A stretch of 34,812 nt of DNA from contig NZ_BDHH01000033.1 in NCBI RefSeq assembly GCF_001748365.1, positions 1-34,812 of the forward strand. The letters run 5' to 3'. Shown here piece by piece: positions 8,358 through 17,044 of this stretch (positions are counted from its first letter, which is position 1; every line of letters begins with the position of its first letter). This DNA comes from Fusibacter sp. 3D3. Lineage in GTDB: Bacteria; Bacillota; Clostridia; Peptostreptococcales; Acidaminobacteraceae. The position numbers and the translations under genes were made by a program. The notes beneath the pieces are model-generated. The model worked only from the letters and a program-made list of their open reading frames with translations. It did no database searches and was not told the DNA's origin.

Positions 8358-8455
8358 GACAATGATATTAGCTAACAATGAACAATACAGAACAAAACAC
8401 AACTAATGGTAATTTATGTTTTTTTGCGCATCATTCTATTAACTCGGAGGTATTT

Positions 8456-9310
8456 ATGAAAAAGATTATGACCCCTTCATCAAAAGTATCATTTCGCACT
8501 TTGATCACACTCATGTTAGTTACTTTATGGATACTCAGCGGATGTCAATCAAAAGCAACCGCTGCAAATGACACGTCTGCTGAACCCACTTCAGATTTAA
8601 AGAACACGCCTGAATCAGTAACACTTACAGTTTCTGCAGCCGCGAGTTTAAACGAAGCTTTAACTGAGATAAAATCACTTTATGAAACACAGTATCCAGG
8701 CAAAAAACTCTTGTTGAATTTCGCCAGTTCAGGCAGCTTAGAGCAGCAAATTGAACAAGGTGCAGAAGTAGACGTCTTCTTATCGGCTTCTCCTAAATAC
8801 ACAAATCTCTTAAAAGATAAAGGCTTAATTCTAGAGGATACACTTATTGATCTGCTTAAAAATGAAATCGTTCTTGTCACAAATGTTAATTCACCGCTTG
8901 CAGATTTGAAATTTGAAGCCCTAGGAAGCGCAGACTATGATAAAATAGGAATTGGAGAACCTTCAAGTGTCCCTGCAGGTCAATATGGAGCAGAGATTTT
9001 GACCACACTGGGCATTAAAGATGACGTCTATACCAAAGCCGTTTTCGCAAAAGATGTAAAGGAAGTCCTCACATGGGTAGAAACTGATAATGTGGATTTT
9101 GGCATTGTTTATTCAACTGATGCTGTTAATTCTAAAAATGTAAAAGTGCTTTCTGCCGCACCAACAGATTCACATAAAGCGATCCTATATCCTGCTGTCG
9201 TTATAAAAGAGAGTAAACAGCCTGATGAAGCAACTCATTTCTTAAACTTTTTGAGTGAAGAAGATACCATGGCTATTTTTATAAAATACGGCTTTTTATC
9301 TGCACAATAA
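8456..9310 (+). CDS. modA: Molybdate ABC transporter, substrate-binding lipoprotein
   Basis: Captures molybdate (or tungstate) outside the membrane for ModBC. Seen: a signal peptide with lipobox LSGC (Cys30), then the mature start LTVSAAASLNEAL, the family's oxyanion-binding segment, and later blocks DVFLSASPKY, GIGEPSSVPAGQYG and DFGIVYSTDA that line the ModA pocket. The start at 8456 is chosen because CGGAGG lies 5 bp before it; the open frame extends upstream to 8378 but that extension has no ribosome binding site and would bury the signal peptide. First gene of modABC; expected to be off when molybdate is plentiful. Confidence 0.95.
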   Translation: MKKIMTPSSKVSFRTLITLMLVTLWILSGCQSKATAANDTSAEPTSDLKNTPESVTLTVSAAASLNEALTEIKSLYETQYPGKKLLLNFASSGSLEQQIEQGAEVDVFLSASPKYTNLLKDKGLILEDTLIDLLKNEIVLVTNVNSPLADLKFEALGSADYDKIGIGEPSSVPAGQYGAEILTTLGIKDDVYTKAVFAKDVKEVLTWVETDNVDFGIVYSTDAVNSKNVKVLSAAPTDSHKAILYPAVVIKESKQPDEATHFLNFLSEEDTMAIFIKYGFLSAQ

Positions 9311-9351
9311 AGGATAAGATCATCTACTATTAATCGTATGGAGGCACTGCA

Positions 9352-10035
9352 ATGTCATTTGATTTTACCCCAGCATTGATTTCATTAAAAGTCACCTGTG
9401 TTTCAACTGCCATCACATTTGTCATCGGCCTTTCGTTATCATGGTGCATGTGGCAATATAAAGGCAAATTCAAAGCACTCATTGACGGGATTATTACATT
9501 GCCCCTTGTGTTGCCCCCTACGGTTGCTGGATTTATGATCTTGCTCCTTATCGGGAAAAATGGCCCTATAGGTAAGTTTCTTGATCTATTTGATGTTAAA
9601 ATTATATTTTCGTGGTATGCAGCGGTCATTGCATCCGTGGTGGTTTCACTGCCACTGATGTATAAAACGGCTCTTTCTGCTTTTGAACAGCTTGATCCAA
9701 ACATAGCGGACGCCGCTCGAACTTTGGGCGTCTCTGAATGGACCGTCTTCTCGAAAGTCTCCATGCCGCTTGCATGGCCTGGTATTGCCGCCGCAACGGC
9801 ATTATCTTTTTCGAGATCTCTCGGCGAATTTGGCGCCACACTGATGGTTGCTGGCAGTATTCCAGGTAAAACCCAAACCATTCCAGTAGCCATCTATTTT
9901 GCAACTCAAAGTGGCGATATGAATTTAGCCTTTATATGGGTTATGATCATCTTCTCAATCTCACTGGTTACACTGGTCTCCATGAATTATTGGAACCAAT
10001 ATCAATTTACTAAAAAACTTGGCACTAGGAGGTAA
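9352..10035 (+). CDS. modB: Molybdate ABC transporter permease
   Basis: Membrane channel of the molybdate importer. Seen: 227 residues with about five to six membrane segments, starting around residue 14, and the cytoplasmic EAA-type loop (DAARTLGVSEWTVFSKVSMPLAWPG, core AARTLGVSEWTVF) that docks on the ATPase; the conserved LPLVLPPTVAG segment is typical of ModB. TATGGAGG stands 7 bp upstream of the ATG. It lies 41 bp after modA, and its end carries the ribosome binding site of modC. Confidence 0.95.
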   Translation: MSFDFTPALISLKVTCVSTAITFVIGLSLSWCMWQYKGKFKALIDGIITLPLVLPPTVAGFMILLLIGKNGPIGKFLDLFDVKIIFSWYAAVIASVVVSLPLMYKTALSAFEQLDPNIADAARTLGVSEWTVFSKVSMPLAWPGIAAATALSFSRSLGEFGATLMVAGSIPGKTQTIPVAIYFATQSGDMNLAFIWVMIIFSISLVTLVSMNYWNQYQFTKKLGTRR

Positions 10036-10039
10036 CTCT

Positions 10040-11113
10040 TTGAGCATTCAAATCGATATCCAAAAAAAATTACAAGGGTTTCACCTCGATTTATCACTTC
10101 ACACAGAAGCGTCCATCCTTGGTATATTAGGCGCTTCAGGTTCAGGTAAGAGCATGTTGCTCAAATGTATTGCTGGACTTATAAAACCCGATGAAGGCCA
10201 TATCGAAATCAATGGGAAGACTTTTTTCAATAGCACCTCTCGCATCAATCTAAAACCAAGGGACCGTAAAATTGGCTATGTCTTTCAAAATTATGCACTC
10301 TTTCCGCATTTGACGGTAAAAGAAAACATCGCCTTTGGATTACACCACAAACGTGATGATCAAGCGACAAATCTCATCAACCTTATTTCGAAACTTCACC
10401 TGAATGGTCTTGAGTATAAGTATCCGTCTCAAATTTCTGGTGGTCAACAACAACGCGTAGCACTTGCACGTGCTCTTGCAACCAATCCAGATATGCTTTT
10501 ATTAGATGAACCTTTTTCAGCGCTGGATGAACACCTAAGAAAAGAAATGATAAAGGAAATGGCACAATACCTTGATCTTTTTAAGGTCAAAACACTCTAT
10601 GTAACGCATCAGATGGATGAAGCCTATTATCTTTGCGATGATATTGCGGTTATCAAACACGGCCGAATTGACAACATCAGTCATAAGAGTACTTTATTCA
10701 ATAATCCTTTAACTCTGGAATCTGCCAAAATCACAGGTTGTAAGAATTTCTCTAAATTTGAATCAACCGCATCAAACACACTATTTTGTAAGGATTGGGG
10801 CATAGCGTTACCGATGGGTGAAGCAATACCACTTACCTCTACAAACTGCTCCACTCTTGGCATCCGCAATCATCACCTGAAATGTGTGGATCCATCAGAA
10901 AATCCTACTTCACCGAATCAGATTAAAGGCTGGATTTCAGATATTGTGGAGATGCCCACACAATCAACTCTTTATGTGAAATTTAATCAGCCCCCTCATG
11001 GTCCAGAAGATTATCATATCCAGCTTGATGTGCCGCATGAAAAAAGAGCACAAATAAAAGAAGTGCTCTTCATTGAATTTCCACTAGATAAACTCCTCTT
11101 TCTAGAGGATTAA
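10040..11113 (+). CDS. modC: Molybdate ABC transporter ATP-binding protein
   Basis: ATPase that powers molybdate import. Seen: Walker A GASGSGKS, Q loop in YVFQNYALFPHLTV, signature ISGGQQQRVALARAL, Walker B MLLLDEPFSALD and switch His in YVTHQMDEA. The ~120 residues at the C-terminus are divergent and sit where other ModC proteins carry a TOBE domain; I can see only weak similarity. The start is TTG at 10040, 7 bp after AGGAGG, which itself overlaps the modB stop; a TTG at 10019 is in frame but has no ribosome binding site. The stop interlocks with that of the convergent DAHP synthase at TTAA (11110-11113), with no terminator between. Confidence 0.93.
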   Translation: MSIQIDIQKKLQGFHLDLSLHTEASILGILGASGSGKSMLLKCIAGLIKPDEGHIEINGKTFFNSTSRINLKPRDRKIGYVFQNYALFPHLTVKENIAFGLHHKRDDQATNLINLISKLHLNGLEYKYPSQISGGQQQRVALARALATNPDMLLLDEPFSALDEHLRKEMIKEMAQYLDLFKVKTLYVTHQMDEAYYLCDDIAVIKHGRIDNISHKSTLFNNPLTLESAKITGCKNFSKFESTASNTLFCKDWGIALPMGEAIPLTSTNCSTLGIRNHHLKCVDPSENPTSPNQIKGWISDIVEMPTQSTLYVKFNQPPHGPEDYHIQLDVPHEKRAQIKEVLFIEFPLDKLLFLED

Positions 11114-12138
11114 AGCTGATCTGCAATTTCAAAAATCAATCTCTCCGACTGATCCCATCCAAGGCATCCATCTGTTATCGATTGACCAAAAGTAGTGCCC
11201 GTCACAGGTTGAGTACCTTCCACTAAATAGCTTTCGATCATAAGACCTTTTATAATTTTGCAGATACTTTCAGAGTGCTTCATATTTCGGATCACTTCAT
11301 GTGCAATTCTCGGTTGTTCCTTATAGTGTTTCATAGAATTCGCATGGCTACAATCCACAATTACAGCTTGATTTGCAAGACCGCGTTCTTCATATTTTTT
11401 AGAAACATACCTTAAATCTTCATAATGATAATTAGGAATATTTCTACCGTATTGATTAACAGCGCCTCTTAGGATTGCATGCGCTAAAGGATTCCCTGAA
11501 GTCTTCACTTCATGCCCCTCATGAATAAATTCATGTGGAATTTGAGCAGCTTTTATAGAATTTAGCATAACGCCAATGTCACCACTTGTTGGATTTTTTA
11601 ATCCTACTGCGCCATCCACACCGCTTACAGTCAATCGATGTTGTTGATTCTCAACTGACCTTGCCCCTATTGCAATATACCCTAAAAGATCTTCCACATA
11701 ACCGAGGTTATTCGGATATAACATTTCATCTGCCGAAGATAAATGTGTATTCTCTAGCACTTTGAGTTGCATGTTGCGTATTGCTTTGATCCCAGCTGTA
11801 ACATTAGGCGTTTCATTGGGATCAGGCTGATGCATCATGCCTTTATACCCTTCACCTGTGGTTCTTGGTTTATTCGTATATACCCTAGGGATGATCAAAA
11901 TTTTATCTTTAACCTTTTCTTGAATTTCTGCGAGTTTGGTGACATAACTCAAGACTGCATCCTGATCATGAGCCGAACAAGGTCCAATAATCAAAATAAA
12001 GCGTTTATCCTCACCCGTGAAAATAGACTTAATTTCTACATCACGCTTTGCTTTAATTTTTGCTAAGTGATTTGGGACAGGAAGCAAATTTCTGATTTCA
12101 TCTGGTGACAATACTTTATTTACTAATTCGAATGCCAT
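11110..12138 (-). CDS. aroF: 3-deoxy-7-phosphoheptulonate (DAHP) synthase, type I
   Basis: First step of the shikimate pathway: phosphoenolpyruvate plus erythrose 4-phosphate to DAHP. Seen: LIIGPCSAHD near residue 50, IPRVYTNKPRTTGEGYKGM (PEP and sugar-phosphate binding), VDGAVGLKNPTSGD and VIVDCSHANSMKH near the end, all hallmarks of the AroF/G/H type I-alpha enzymes; 342 residues is normal length. The start is taken at 12138 with AGGAGG 6 bp upstream; the ATG at 12162 lacks a site. No separate regulatory domain (ACT or chorismate mutase) is fused. It has its own promoter and a leader with a stable hairpin, so it is likely regulated by attenuation or a similar RNA mechanism. Which aromatic amino acid controls it cannot be told, so the symbol is tentative. 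Confidence 0.93.
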   Translation of the reverse strand: MAFELVNKVLSPDEIRNLLPVPNHLAKIKAKRDVEIKSIFTGEDKRFILIIGPCSAHDQDAVLSYVTKLAEIQEKVKDKILIIPRVYTNKPRTTGEGYKGMMHQPDPNETPNVTAGIKAIRNMQLKVLENTHLSSADEMLYPNNLGYVEDLLGYIAIGARSVENQQHRLTVSGVDGAVGLKNPTSGDIGVMLNSIKAAQIPHEFIHEGHEVKTSGNPLAHAILRGAVNQYGRNIPNYHYEDLRYVSKKYEERGLANQAVIVDCSHANSMKHYKEQPRIAHEVIRNMKHSESICKIIKGLMIESYLVEGTQPVTGTTFGQSITDGCLGWDQSERLIFEIADQL

Positions 12139-12180
12139 GTGGTTCCTCCTAATATTGACCATTGTACCTTCACTATTTTA

Positions 12181-12214
12181 AAACACTCTTATCCATCATG
12201 AGATAAGAGTGTTT
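12181..12214 (-). promoter_or_regulatory. Hairpin in the aroF leader (attenuator candidate)
   Basis: AAACACTCTTATC and GATAAGAGTGTTT form a perfect 13-bp stem with an 8-nt loop; on the minus strand it is followed by TTTTAAAAT, a weak terminator tail. It lies downstream of the aroF promoter and upstream of the ribosome binding site, so it is in the aroF leader and is not simply the terminator of the upstream hydroxylase operon. GATAAG earlier in the leader (12269-12274) could pair with the CTTATC of the stem as an alternative fold. Confidence 0.55.
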
Positions 12215-12314
12215 ACATTAAACAAATAGAGTTTGACTGATATCGCCTGTCAGGCGTGCATGCTCATACTTATCGCATAGACATACAATGGCTTAATTTC
12301 AATAGTTTTAGTAA

Positions 12315-12343
12315 AGAATACAACTTGATCAAAGGTCTGTCAA
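12315..12343 (-). promoter_or_regulatory. aroF promoter
   Basis: On the minus strand: consensus TTGACA (12343-12338), 17-bp spacer, TATTCT (12320-12315). Predicted leader is about 170 nt. The rest of the gap up to the hydroxylase stop at 12436 is AT-rich and shows no other element. Confidence 0.75.
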
Positions 12344-12435
12344 CCCTATGCATTTAATTCTAATTAATTTACTGCTTAATTTTATGCTTTACAATTATTT
12401 ATACAGATTTTTCCGTCATACGCGTACACTTATGC

Positions 12436-14718
12436 TCACTCCGTTTGCTTCAGAAGTTCATAAAACTTGGAAGGTGTTATTGGCAAATTTCTCACACGTA
12501 TACCAGTTGCATTGAAAATCGCATCCATAATCGCTGGTGACGCCGTATTAATGACAATCTCTCCTATTGATTTTGCCCCATAGGGTCCTGTTGGTTCATA
12601 ACTTGGTGCAAATTCCACCCGAGTAATCAGGGCATCTTTTCTCGAAGGCAATTTATAGGTTAAAAAGCTGGCATTTTTCTCGTCTCCACTATTTGCATAT
12701 TCTGATTCTTCATAGAGAGCCATGCCAATCCCTTGAAGCATACCACCTTGTGCCTGCACTGTTGCAAGATTGGTATTAATAGGGGTTCCGCAATCAATCA
12801 CGCCAACAAAATCCAGCACATCTATCTTGCCCGTCTCTAAATCAATTTCAACTTCAACAAAACCCGCCTTATAAGGCGGCGCCTCTTTATCGCATACATG
12901 ACTATCTGTGACGACGATCTGCTTGCGGTTGAGCTTATAACCCAATGCTTCTAGAGTTAAGGTCGAATCATCTACGCTAAATACGCCCTCATGGTAGACC
13001 ACTTTTTCTATCGGTACCGACAGGATCAATGCCACTTCACTTTTTAAAGTCTCAATCATTTTTTCGGAGGCTTTTCTCACTGCCGTTCCAGTCACGTAAG
13101 TTGAACTAGAAGCATAAGAACCATCATCATAGGGTGTCACATCGGTATCTGCTGAATAGACATTAACCTGATCAAGGGGAACTTGTAGACTTTCTGCAGC
13201 CATCTGAGCTAAGATTGTGTCACAACCCGTCCCCATATCGGTTGCACTGATTAAAAGTGTGAAGAACCCATCACTGTTTAATTTTATAGTGGCACTCCCA
13301 GAATCTATATTGAGAACGCCAGAACCTTGAATGGCAAGCGCCATGCCCACGCCTCTCACTTTAGTATCACTCACTTTAACGGACGGATATTTAGAATACC
13401 AATCGATCATTTCTCGACCTCTTTTGAGGCAGTATTCGAGTTCACAAGTATCTTGTCTTGTGACCTCTTCATCATACACATGACTTGTCCCAAGTCTTAA
13501 ATGATCTCCGGGGTGAATAATATTCTTTTCCCTTAATTCTGTTGGATCCATGCCAAGTTCATGTGCCAATTCATTCATGATGGATTCAATCGCAAACCCG
13601 CCTTGTGTCTTTCCATAGCCTCTATATGCCCCAGAAGATACATGATTGGTGTAAACTGCTTTTCCATCGAACCGATAGCCCTCTGTTTTATAATAGGCCA
13701 TAATCTTTTCTGCGCAGGCACTCATAACAGTCCCCGCGTGCTCACCGTATGCGCCAGTATCTGAGATCGCTTTAACATCAAATGCTTTTACAATACCCGC
13801 TTTCGTAGCACCAATTTTGACTTCAAAGTAAAAAGGATGCCTTCTTGTGGTACCCAGAAAAATCTCTTTCCTTGTATAAAAAATCTTAGCGGGTTTACCT
13901 GTCTTAAGGGTTACCATCGCTGGGAAAAATTCTGAGGCTGATGTCTGTTTACACCCAAATCCACCGCCAATTCTCGGCTTGATCACTCTCACTTGGCTCA
14001 TGGGTAAATCCATGGCGCTCGCAACCATACGTCTCACATGGAAGGGAATCTGAGTCGAGGATACCACCACAAGTCTACCGGTATGATCCAGATAGGTATA
14101 AGTGGCTACAGGTTCCATCATGGCTGGATGCGTGGCTTGGGTTTCATAATTTCTCGTCAAAATGACATCACTTTCCTCGAAGCCCTTTTCATAATCACCC
14201 ACTTCAACATAATAAGCTGACGCGATATTTTTTTCAGGCTTAAAACCAAATTCAAAATGCGTAAAAGCATCTGGTTCTGGATGAACGATGCTGGCATGTG
14301 CCATGGCTGTCTTATAATCTAATACTGGCTCTAACACTTCATAGTCCACTTTGATGAGTTTCATCGCCTTAAGCGCTATCGCCTCAGTTGTAGCTGCAAT
14401 GATCGCCACCTCATCCCCTTTATACCGGACGATTTCATCAAGCATCTTCCAATCTTGTGGGGAAGGTTCTGGATAAGTTTGACCAGCCCTTGTAAACCTT
14501 TTATTGGGAACATCTTTATGCGTCAACACGCAGGCTACACCGGGGACTTTTTCAGCTCTAGAGGTATCGATATTCTTAATTCTTGCAAAGTGGTGTTCAC
14601 TTCTTAAAAGCTTAATCACCAAGGCCTCTTTAGGGGCTAAGTCATCTGTGTAAACGGGTGCCCCCGTCACAAGTTTCATGCCATCTTTTTTAGGTGCGGC
14701 AGAATTAACGATCTTCAT
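12436..14718 (-). CDS. Molybdenum hydroxylase (xanthine dehydrogenase family), molybdopterin-binding subunit
   Basis: Catalytic subunit that hydroxylates a heterocycle or aldehyde with water at a molybdenum-cytosine or related pterin cofactor. Seen: the N-terminal MKLVTGAPVYTDD block, cofactor-binding GGGFGCKQ, the conserved AYRGYGKTQGGF, and the catalytic Glu in GAKSIGE near the C-terminus; 760 residues is normal. Overlaps the stop of the Fe-S subunit as TAATG, so translation is coupled. With FAD and 2Fe-2S subunits it forms the usual three-part enzyme. The molybdate transporter lies just beyond aroF and may feed it. Substrate (purine or other) cannot be decided from these motifs. Confidence 0.93.
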   Translation of the reverse strand: MKIVNSAAPKKDGMKLVTGAPVYTDDLAPKEALVIKLLRSEHHFARIKNIDTSRAEKVPGVACVLTHKDVPNKRFTRAGQTYPEPSPQDWKMLDEIVRYKGDEVAIIAATTEAIALKAMKLIKVDYEVLEPVLDYKTAMAHASIVHPEPDAFTHFEFGFKPEKNIASAYYVEVGDYEKGFEESDVILTRNYETQATHPAMMEPVATYTYLDHTGRLVVVSSTQIPFHVRRMVASAMDLPMSQVRVIKPRIGGGFGCKQTSASEFFPAMVTLKTGKPAKIFYTRKEIFLGTTRRHPFYFEVKIGATKAGIVKAFDVKAISDTGAYGEHAGTVMSACAEKIMAYYKTEGYRFDGKAVYTNHVSSGAYRGYGKTQGGFAIESIMNELAHELGMDPTELREKNIIHPGDHLRLGTSHVYDEEVTRQDTCELEYCLKRGREMIDWYSKYPSVKVSDTKVRGVGMALAIQGSGVLNIDSGSATIKLNSDGFFTLLISATDMGTGCDTILAQMAAESLQVPLDQVNVYSADTDVTPYDDGSYASSSTYVTGTAVRKASEKMIETLKSEVALILSVPIEKVVYHEGVFSVDDSTLTLEALGYKLNRKQIVVTDSHVCDKEAPPYKAGFVEVEIDLETGKIDVLDFVGVIDCGTPINTNLATVQAQGGMLQGIGMALYEESEYANSGDEKNASFLTYKLPSRKDALITRVEFAPSYEPTGPYGAKSIGEIVINTASPAIMDAIFNATGIRVRNLPITPSKFYELLKQTE

Positions 14719-15167
14719 TATTCCACCCCCATATATTTCTTAATCCCTTTGAGTTGCGCCACATAACCACTGCATCTGCAAAGATTACCTGTGATGTAGT
14801 GTACAATTTCAGCCTCTGTTGGACTTATGAGTTCACGTTTCATGGCAATCGTTGTGAGTGCAAGGGAAGGCGTGCAATATCCACATTGATCCCCGCCTTC
14901 TGCCACGATCAATTGCCCTAGCTTTACAGCTTCTTCTTGTTCTCCCTCAAGCGTGGTGATGGTCTTTCCATCAACTCTGGCTGCCAAATAGGTGCATGAC
15001 AATACGGGTTTGTCATCGACTAAAACCGTACACGCTCCACAAGTGCTTTTATCACAACCTCGCTTGACACTTTTACAGCCATTAGCCCTTAAAACTTCTG
15101 ACAAATAATCATCTGGACTGATTTCAATTTCTTTGATCTCACGATTTAATGTCACTCTAATTTTCAT
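14718..15167 (-). CDS. Molybdenum hydroxylase, 2Fe-2S subunit
   Basis: Carries electrons from the molybdenum centre to FAD through two 2Fe-2S clusters. Seen: plant-type cluster CDKSTCGAC with a further Cys in LSCTY, and the second cluster CGYC plus CRC in NLCRCSGY; all eight expected cysteines are present. Length 149 is typical. It overlaps the FAD subunit gene by 11 bp upstream and the catalytic subunit gene by 1 bp downstream, so the three are one operon. Confidence 0.95.
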   Translation of the reverse strand: MKIRVTLNREIKEIEISPDDYLSEVLRANGCKSVKRGCDKSTCGACTVLVDDKPVLSCTYLAARVDGKTITTLEGEQEEAVKLGQLIVAEGGDQCGYCTPSLALTTIAMKRELISPTEAEIVHYITGNLCRCSGYVAQLKGIKKYMGVE

Positions 15168-15984
15168 GATTTACCTCCATAAAAGCGCGCTTAACAAGCA
15201 CTTCACTCATGGCTTTTCTATAAGATTGACTGCCAAAGCGATTTGTTCCAAATACGAGGTTACCAGATACAGCTGATCGCATGAGCTTTAATCTTTCTAA
15301 ATCATCTTGATTTATACTTGCTGTATCATTTATAACCGTCATCGCTTCCAGTGCATAACAAGCCACACCGGGTCTTGACCCTATTGCGATCTTATAGTGC
15401 CTGTCCACTTTGCTAACAGCTGCATTGAGGATTGCAAAATCACTACTTGAATTTCTAAGCATTTGAAAACTGCATTTTATAGGTTGCTTCATCACTCTAA
15501 TTTGAATCAAAATGTCTTTTTTATCACGTTTATGCGCACGTGGCATTTCTAGATACTCAACCAGCGAGACTTCGCCCCTTTCATGAAATACCAGTGAAGT
15601 TTCAAGCACCATCAAAGCGGTTATAAGATCTGAAAACCCATACCTTGCAAATACAGTCCCCCCAATTGTGGCGATATGACGAAGCTGGACCCCTACGATG
15701 TTTTCTAAAGATTTCTTAAATATATTTTCAAAAGCATTATTTAAAGGTTGACTTGTTTCAAGCTGTCTAAGGGTTGTCATTGCCCCAATTTCGAAATACC
15801 GCTCTGTCTCACTGATTTGATCTAAACCTAGAAGTGACAAATCAACTGCTGTATCAATGGTTAAATCATGCGCTAATCTTAAAAATGCACCACCGCCTAA
15901 AACACGATTATTAATTTTCTCATTTGCAATCTGATAAGCTTCATCTATGGTTTTTGGGCTCACCCAATTTTTAATTTTAATCAT
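15157..15984 (-). CDS. Molybdenum hydroxylase, FAD-binding subunit
   Basis: Accepts electrons from the Fe-S subunit and passes them to NAD or another acceptor. Seen: VLGGGAFLRL near residue 30 (FAD pyrophosphate binding) and RHIATIGGTVFARYGFSD, the second flavin motif of the CO dehydrogenase flavoprotein family, with a C-terminal domain that has a conserved SRPGV segment. 275 residues, slightly short of the usual 280-295. GGGAGG stands 8 bp before the ATG. First gene of the operon. The ~160 bp upstream hold no clear consensus promoter. Confidence 0.92.
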   Translation of the reverse strand: MIKIKNWVSPKTIDEAYQIANEKINNRVLGGGAFLRLAHDLTIDTAVDLSLLGLDQISETERYFEIGAMTTLRQLETSQPLNNAFENIFKKSLENIVGVQLRHIATIGGTVFARYGFSDLITALMVLETSLVFHERGEVSLVEYLEMPRAHKRDKKDILIQIRVMKQPIKCSFQMLRNSSSDFAILNAAVSKVDRHYKIAIGSRPGVACYALEAMTVINDTASINQDDLERLKLMRSAVSGNLVFGTNRFGSQSYRKAMSEVLVKRAFMEVNHEN

Positions 15985-16144
15985 ATTACACCTCCCACAA
16001 AGACTATATTAACACAAAACCCTTTCTAGAACCATCATTTCAACGTGACTTATTGGTGAAAAGCAACAAAAAATAGCCCTAATTCAACACAATAAATTGT
16101 ATTCATTAGAACTATTTTACGATTTTTTGATCTTTCAAAAGGAT

Positions 16145-16381
16145 TTAACGCGATACCAGTATTGATAGTTCCGAATAGCGCTTTTTAAAAAAAGTCTCAC
16201 AATGTTCTATTTTATACGTTAGAGTCTCATCGCTTGGCATCGTCAATAAATTGACGGAATTAATACGTCTACTGGGATAATTGGGTGACCTTCTAATAAC
16301 CCAGCCATCGTACAATTCAACAAACTCTGCAGGAAATGCGTTTAGAGATACTTCTTCTATATTCCTATTTAATCTTTTCAT
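16145..16381 (-). pseudogene. GNAT acetyltransferase, N-terminal fragment
   Basis: Seen: 78 residues with the pattern lNaFPAe-yDGWviR-R-NSVNLL-K-E-FF, which matches the N-terminal third of a GNAT family seen in Firmicutes (about 240 residues). The acetyl-CoA binding domain is absent: the frame stops at 16145 and the ~160 bp up to the hydroxylase operon carry no recognisable remainder in any frame. It follows the flavodoxin gene by 46 bp. Most likely a deletion remnant; a small functional protein is possible but unlikely. Confidence 0.6.
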
Positions 16382-16427
16382 TGTAACGACACGACACCTC
16401 CCCCATCATTTGAATAACAGATTATTT

Positions 16428-16940
16428 TTATAACAGATTACTTTGCTCTAACCAATCTTTAATGGGCTCTCTTACTTCTTCATGCGTGACAATATCCTTA
16501 TTGCCAATTAAAGCACGCGTTTTTAAGGTGTAAATACCAACAACTTCTCCACCTTTATTGATTATTTTGCTTTTTAGCTTCTGAATCACTTTTTCAGGTC
16601 TGTTTTCATCAGCACCTGTGATGATCAGCCAAACCTTTTTACCACTAAAGTCAGTACGATGAATAAAGCTATTAATCGCTGGCGTTGAATGTCCTGCCCA
16701 TACTTGACCCGCAACAAATAGATTTGTGACAGCATTTAGATCAATCATTAAAGGCTCTATTGTACTTCTTAGACCCAGCATTGCGCTCAATGCAGCTAAT
16801 GGGATATTACCACTCACTCTAATTTTTTTTTCAATAATCGGGTCAATTGGAATGTCCAGTAAGTCACTAAATACTTCCGCCACGATTTTAGTATTTCCAG
16901 TCCAAGAATAATAGACGATTGCGCTTTTTTCCTTATTCAT
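16428..16940 (-). CDS. Flavodoxin family protein
   Basis: A small FMN protein for electron transfer. Seen: the phosphate-binding loop near the N-terminus (YYSWTGNTK), the second loop region around VAGQVWAGHSTPAI, and the alternating strand-helix pattern ending in a helix (REPIKDWLEQ). The start is taken at the ATG at 16940, with GGAGG 5 bp before; the longer frame begins at a TTG inside that ribosome binding site. 170 residues is the long-chain range. No partner is evident; the neighbouring hydrolase gene is upstream in the same direction across a 104-bp gap. Confidence 0.85.
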   Translation of the reverse strand: MNKEKSAIVYYSWTGNTKIVAEVFSDLLDIPIDPIIEKKIRVSGNIPLAALSAMLGLRSTIEPLMIDLNAVTNLFVAGQVWAGHSTPAINSFIHRTDFSGKKVWLIITGADENRPEKVIQKLKSKIINKGGEVVGIYTLKTRALIGNKDIVTHEEVREPIKDWLEQSNLL

Positions 16941-16959
16941 CACGACCTCCAATAACTGT

Positions 16960-16974
16960 AATCAAACTTTGATT
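16960..16974. promoter_or_regulatory. Small palindrome upstream of the flavodoxin gene
   Basis: AATCAAACTTTGATT is a perfect 7-1-7 inverted repeat about 20 bp before the flavodoxin start. It could be an operator, but at this length in AT-rich DNA chance is possible. Confidence 0.3.
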
Positions 16975-17044
16975 CATATTTACAGTTTCTACCCAAAAAT
17001 CAAAAGTATAATTATTTTTTATTTCATATTCACCAGAAGAAGGT

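Noticed and set aside
8378-8455. Upstream in-frame extension of modA as part of the protein
   Set aside because: It has no ribosome binding site and would place 26 polar residues before the lipoprotein signal; CGGAGG fixes the start at 8456.
12181-12214. Hairpin as a plain terminator of the molybdenum hydroxylase operon
   Set aside because: It lies about 220 bp past the stop and downstream of a consensus aroF promoter, so it must be in the aroF leader; it may still end upstream transcripts as a side effect.
16801-16850. Run of nine T in the flavodoxin gene as a phase-variable tract
   Set aside because: A/T runs of this length are common in AT-rich DNA and encode ordinary Lys codons; nothing else supports switching.
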